A stretch of 9,333 bases of DNA from Dehalococcoidia bacterium (GTDB lineage: Bacteria > Chloroflexota > Dehalococcoidia > UBA2979): the NCBI GenBank assembly GCA_004297315.1, contig SCTU01000026.1, positions 1 through 9,333 on the forward strand, read 5' to 3'. A program made the position numbers and the translations under genes. Positions within the stretch are counted from its first letter, which is position 1, and each line of letters opens with the position of its first letter. Below the pieces are notes generated by a model. That model was not told the DNA's origin. It searched no databases and saw nothing but the letters and a program-made list of their open reading frames with translations. Below are positions 6,689 to 9,333 of the stretch, in pieces.

Positions 6689-7149
6689 ACGTCACCTCGC
6701 GCCGCGCGCTCCACCGCGCGCTCGATCCGCTGGTAGGTCCCGCAGCGGCACATGTGCTCGGCGAGCGCTTCGCTGATCGTGCCGCTGGACGGGTGCGGCT
6801 CGCGGTTCAGCAGGGCGATGGTGCTCATCACAAAGCCGGGAATGCAGTACCCGCACTGCATCGCCTGCTCCTGGACGAAGGCGCGTTGCACCGGGTGCTG
6901 GGCCTCGAGTGTGTCGCCGCCGGAGACCCCCTCGATCGTCGTGACGGCGCCGCCGGCGACCGCGCCGACCGTGGTCATGCACGAGCGCAGCGGCTTGCCG
7001 TCTACGAGCACGGTGCAGGCGCCGCAGAAGCCCTCCCCACAGCCGTACTTCGTCCCGGTGAGGCCGAGGTCGAAGCGGAGGTACGAGAGGAGGTTCCGCT
7101 CCACGCGGGGCGCCTCTCGCTCCACGCCGTTCACGCTCACACTGAGCAT
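6685..7149 (-). CDS. [2Fe-2S] small subunit of molybdenum hydroxylase (IorA/CoxS-like)
   Basis: This 154-residue electron-transfer subunit carries two [2Fe-2S] clusters. The N-terminal plant-ferredoxin-type cluster is bound by C37, C42, C45 and C57 (YGCGEGFCGACTVLVDG..LRSC). The C-terminal helical cluster is bound by C99, C102, C134 and C136 (MQCGYCIPG, MCRCGTYQRI); Q98 precedes the QCGYC motif as usual near the pterin. The CRCGTYQRI ending is the form seen in IorA-type two-subunit enzymes. I chose the ATG at 7149 because GGAGG lies 5 nt upstream and the ferredoxin fold starts at once; a GTG at 7170 adds seven residues but lacks a binding site. It is the first gene of a two-gene operon, with a 4-nt overlap with the large subunit. 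No FAD subunit gene is adjacent. Confidence 0.95.
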   Translation of the reverse strand: MLSVSVNGVEREAPRVERNLLSYLRFDLGLTGTKYGCGEGFCGACTVLVDGKPLRSCMTTVGAVAGGAVTTIEGVSGGDTLEAQHPVQRAFVQEQAMQCGYCIPGFVMSTIALLNREPHPSSGTISEALAEHMCRCGTYQRIERAVERAARGDV

Positions 7150-7182
7150 CGTCCCCTCCCGAATCGCCACCGGCCGAGCGGC

Positions 7183-7193
7183 GTATTACACCA
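7183..7193 (-). promoter_or_regulatory. Candidate promoter -10 region of the molybdenum hydroxylase operon
   Basis: Read on the minus strand this is TGGTGTAATAC, with TAATAC as a -10-like hexamer. Seventeen nt further upstream is CCGACG, a poor -35 match that keeps the GAC core. Transcription would begin about 25-30 nt before the ATG at 7149. The element mirrors the one at 7239-7249. Confidence 0.4.
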
Positions 7194-7238
7194 CGCGAGG
7201 CCAGCCGTCGGGTAGGCGTTATCCTCCCCTTCGAGGAA

Positions 7239-7249
7239 TGGTGTATAAC
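7239..7249 (+). promoter_or_regulatory. Candidate promoter -10 region of the CoA-transferase operon
   Basis: TGGTGTATAAC contains TATAAC, five of six matches to the -10 consensus. No recognisable -35 lies 16-18 nt upstream, which may mean activator dependence. Transcription would start about 35-40 nt before the GTG at 7293. A short inverted repeat TCCTC/GAGGA (7222-7226 and 7233-7237) sits just upstream. Confidence 0.45.
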
Positions 7250-7292
7250 CCCGCGAGTACGCGCCTCTCAGGTTTGCGAAGGGGATACATCG

Positions 7293-8039
7293 GTGCCGCG
7301 ACCACGCATCGTGATGTCGATGGATGAAGCCGTGGCCGGCTTTTCGGACGGCGCATCGTTGATGATCCCCGGCTTCGGCCCGGGCGCCCCGATCAACCTC
7401 ATGGCGGCGCTCTGGCGGCAGGGCGCGACCGGACTCACGACCATCTCGAACGGCGTTGGCTTCGAGACTGCGGACGAGGACCAGCGCGGCCTCGGCGACC
7501 TCGTCATGGCTGGCCGCGTCAAGAAGGTGATCGCGGCGTTCACGGCCTCGACCCGACCCTCGCGCACCGGGACAGCCGAGGGGCTGATCGCGGACGGCCG
7601 GATGGAGGCGGAACTCGTGCCGCAGGGCACGCTTGCGGAGCGGATCCGCGCGGGCGGCGCAGGCATCCCCGCGTTCTACACCCCCGCCGGGGTCGGCACC
7701 GAGACCGCCACGGGCAAGGAGCACCGGGACTTCAACGGCCGCACCTTCGTCATGGAAACGGCGCTCTTCGCCGACTACTCTTTCATCCGCGCCTGGAAGG
7801 CGGACACCGCTGGCAACCTCCTCTTCCGGCGGTCGGCACGAAACTTCAACCCGATCATGGCGATGGCTGCGAGAAACGTCATCGTCGAGGTCGAACAGCC
7901 GATCGTGGAGGCGGGCGAAATCGACCCTGACCAGGTGCATGTTCCGGGCATCTACGTGAGCACGCTCGTGCGTATCCCCGTCGGTGGCGTCTTGCACGTG
8001 AACCGCGCGACGGGGATGGCGGTCCGGCAGACCGCGTAG
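7293..8039 (+). CDS. 3-oxoacid-type CoA-transferase subunit A
   Basis: The 248-residue alpha subunit of a two-subunit family I CoA-transferase (SCOT, AtoD or PcaI type) moves CoA between an acyl-CoA donor, often succinyl-CoA or acetyl-CoA, and a carboxylic acid. The N-terminal DGASLMIPGFGPGAP (19-33) is the conserved glycine loop, but in altered form. Further on, FYTPAGVGTETATGKE, ALFADYSFIRAWKADTAGN, RRSARNFNPIMAMAARNVIVEVE and EIDPDQVHVPGIYV are classic subunit A blocks. The GTG start at 7293 follows AAGGGG by 8 nt and gives the normal N-terminus. Subunit B follows after 23 nt with its own ribosome binding site, so the two form an operon. The substrate (3-oxoadipate, acetoacetate or another acid) cannot be decided. 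It is divergent from the molybdenum hydroxylase operon. Confidence 0.93.
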   Translation: MPRPRIVMSMDEAVAGFSDGASLMIPGFGPGAPINLMAALWRQGATGLTTISNGVGFETADEDQRGLGDLVMAGRVKKVIAAFTASTRPSRTGTAEGLIADGRMEAELVPQGTLAERIRAGGAGIPAFYTPAGVGTETATGKEHRDFNGRTFVMETALFADYSFIRAWKADTAGNLLFRRSARNFNPIMAMAARNVIVEVEQPIVEAGEIDPDQVHVPGIYVSTLVRIPVGGVLHVNRATGMAVRQTA

Positions 8040-8062
8040 CGAGTCCACCGAGGGAGACCGAT

Positions 8063-8746
8063 ATGGCCGAGGAGAAGCAGCCCCTCACACGCGACCAGAT
8101 GGCGGCCATCCTCGCCCAGAACATGGGCTACGGGTGGATCGTGAACCTGGGCATCGGGATCCCCACGAACGTCTCGAACTTCCTCACGCCCGAGCAGGAG
8201 ATCGTCTTGCACTCGGAGAACGGCGTGATCGGGTACGGGCGGCTCGCCGGCGAGGGAGAAGAGGACCCCGACCTCGTGAACGCCTCGGCGACGCAGCCGG
8301 TGATCCTCAACCCGGGCGCCTCGATCGTCCACCACGCCGACGCGTTCGCTGTGATCCGCCGCGGGATGATCGATGTCACGTGCCTTGGCGCATACCAGGT
8401 CGCGCCGGACGGATCCTTCGCGAACTGGAAGACCACCAGCGAGCCGTGGAACAACCTCGGCGGGATCGGCGGCGCGATGGACCTCGCGTCCTGCGCGAAG
8501 CAGGTCTACATCGCGATGGAGCACACGACGCGCGACGGGCAGCCTCGGCTGCTGGAGAAGTGCACGCTGCCCGTCACCGCGCCGTCCGGCGTGACGCTCG
8601 TCGTCACGAACATCGCCGTCGTCGCCGTGCGCGATGGGAAGTTCATCCTCGAGCAGCACGCCCCGGGGTACACCGCCGAGGAGATCCAGGCTGTGACCGG
8701 CGCCCCGCTCGAGATCAGCCCGGACTTCCGCCGCGTCGCCGTGTAG
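8063..8746 (+). CDS. 3-oxoacid-type CoA-transferase subunit B
   Basis: The 227-residue beta subunit carries the catalytic glutamate E52 within LHSENGVIG (49-57), the family I signature in which this Glu forms the acyl/CoA thioester intermediate. Other subunit B blocks are VNLGIGIPTNVSNFL (27-41), NASATQPVILNPGASIVHHADAFAVIRRGMID and the PSGVTLVVTNIAVV segment near the end. AGGGAG lies 6 nt before the ATG at 8063. It should pair with subunit A to form an A2B2-type enzyme in the cytosol. Thirty-one nt separate its stop from that of the convergent hydrolase gene; I see no convincing terminator there. Confidence 0.95.
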   Translation: MAEEKQPLTRDQMAAILAQNMGYGWIVNLGIGIPTNVSNFLTPEQEIVLHSENGVIGYGRLAGEGEEDPDLVNASATQPVILNPGASIVHHADAFAVIRRGMIDVTCLGAYQVAPDGSFANWKTTSEPWNNLGGIGGAMDLASCAKQVYIAMEHTTRDGQPRLLEKCTLPVTAPSGVTLVVTNIAVVAVRDGKFILEQHAPGYTAEEIQAVTGAPLEISPDFRRVAV

Positions 8747-8777
8747 TCGGCTGTCGCAAGGTTTGTAGCAGGCTCGC

Positions 8778-9333
8778 CTACTTCGGTGCGTGCCTCCGCA
8801 GGAAGTCGAGGATCGCGGCTTCGCCCTCGGGCGTGTTGCTGGCGGCCCCATGCTCGAGGCCCTCGAAGAGCCGGACTTCGATGCTGGGCACGCCGCCGGT
8901 GAGCGCCGTCCAGGGGACATCCGGGTACACGGTGTCGCCGGTGCCGTAGACGATGAGGGCGGGTACTTTCAGTTCGCGGATGCGCTTCGAGGCGTCGAAA
9001 TCGAGGTGCGCGGCATAGGTGCGAAGTTCCGCGCCGTATTTCGAGACTCGCTCCTCCTTAGGCACCTGCGCGAGCTGTGCCTGGATCGCGGCGCGACGCT
9101 CGTCGCGAGAGCGCTGCTCCTCCTCCGACTGCGCGGGCCGCTGGGCGGCGAAGAGGTTGAGGCCGACGGTGCCACCCGTGCGCCGAGCCTCGTACGCCGC
9201 CTCCACGCCTCCAGTGTTGAGCACCTCGATGCGCTCACGCAGCCTGCCGAGGAGGTCGGGGTCGCGCGAGAGCCACGGTGCCGTCTCCGCGATCACGACG
9301 CCGGCCGCGGCTTCGGGGTGTTCCAGGCCGAAG
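8778..9333 (-). CDS. Alpha/beta hydrolase, C-terminal part (5' end beyond window)
   Basis: The gene runs off the right edge; 184 codons are visible (9332 down to 8781, then TAG). The frame stays open to the edge, and the first visible residues, FGLEHPEAAAGVVIAETAP, match the stretch after the nucleophile elbow in alpha/beta hydrolases, so the GTG at 9296 is internal. A lid-like helical segment rich in Glu, Arg and Gln comes next. Then VPALIVYGTGDTVYP holds the likely catalytic Asp (codon 8934-8936) and LFEGLEHGAAS the likely catalytic His (codon 8850-8852), with a final ILDFLRRHAPK helix. The nucleophile (G-x-S-x-G) is outside the window. Esterase, lactonase, C-C hydrolase and haloperoxidase-like members share this pattern. 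In this context a 3-oxoadipate enol-lactonase or ring-cleavage hydrolase is possible but unproven. Confidence 0.88.
   Translation of the reverse strand, partial: FGLEHPEAAAGVVIAETAPWLSRDPDLLGRLRERIEVLNTGGVEAAYEARRTGGTVGLNLFAAQRPAQSEEEQRSRDERRAAIQAQLAQVPKEERVSKYGAELRTYAAHLDFDASKRIRELKVPALIVYGTGDTVYPDVPWTALTGGVPSIEVRLFEGLEHGAASNTPEGEAAILDFLRRHAPK

Noticed and set aside
4637..7149. Aerobic CO dehydrogenase (CoxSL)
   Set aside because: The large subunit lacks the AYRCSFR-type active-site loop of form I CODH (it has GSYRSLG), its domains are permuted, and no CoxM FAD subunit is present.
7137..8048. 303-codon minus-strand open frame across CoA-transferase subunit A
   Set aside because: It is a shadow of a clear CoA-transferase gene, and its downstream end overlaps the ferredoxin-subunit start and the divergent promoter region.
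8747..8777. Terminator between CoA-transferase subunit B and the hydrolase gene
   Set aside because: No stem of useful length can be drawn in these 31 nt.
7952..8920. 322-codon minus-strand open frame across CoA-transferase subunit B
   Set aside because: It is antisense to a gene with an intact SENG active site; its product is an Arg/His/Asp-rich shadow without recognisable domains, and it also crosses two gene ends.

Overview
This is a gene-dense, high-GC stretch of bacterial chromosome with short intergenic gaps. It holds nine protein genes, one of them cut by the right edge, and I see no RNA gene, IS element, CRISPR array or phage gene. Three features fit the Chloroflexota (Thermomicrobia, Dehalococcoidia or Tepidiformia type): an exported NlpC/P60 hydrolase with a long Thr/Pro tail, a PPOX/F420-type split-barrel protein, and a two-subunit molybdenum hydroxylase without an FAD subunit. 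No single marker gene proves this, so the assignment is an inference; a high-GC actinobacterium is the main alternative.

Left part (1-3250): a small flavin/F420-binding split-barrel protein (minus strand) is divergent from a 12-TM-type MFS exporter that starts at a GTG behind a good ribosome binding site. A 144-nt gap follows, holding an almost fully paired 14+14-nt stem-loop, and then an exported NlpC/P60 peptidase whose last third is a disordered Thr/Pro tail.

Middle (3250-4621): a small cupin (minus) and an aldo/keto reductase (plus) diverge from a 99-nt gap that carries a perfect 14-bp palindrome and an adjoining GC hairpin.

Right part (4622-9333): this is the most coherent block. On the minus strand, a [2Fe-2S] subunit and a molybdopterin subunit overlap by 4 nt (ATGA). 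Together they form an isoquinoline-1-oxidoreductase/nicotinate-dehydrogenase-like hydroxylase whose large subunit has a visibly permuted domain order. Divergent from it, the two subunits of a 3-oxoacid-type CoA-transferase run on the plus strand. The 143-nt gap between the two operons contains two mirror-image copies of TGGTGTA, each running into a -10-like hexamer, which suggests coupled divergent promoters. The 3' part of an alpha/beta hydrolase gene converges on the CoA-transferase operon at the window edge.

A plausible reading, inferred only, is a small catabolic island. The Mo enzyme would hydroxylate an aromatic or N-heterocyclic compound (or oxidise an aldehyde), the hydrolase and aldo/keto reductase would process intermediates, and the CoA-transferase would activate the resulting acid. 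The substrate cannot be read from the sequence. The least explained items are the mirrored divergent promoter and the structured leader ahead of the NlpC/P60 gene.
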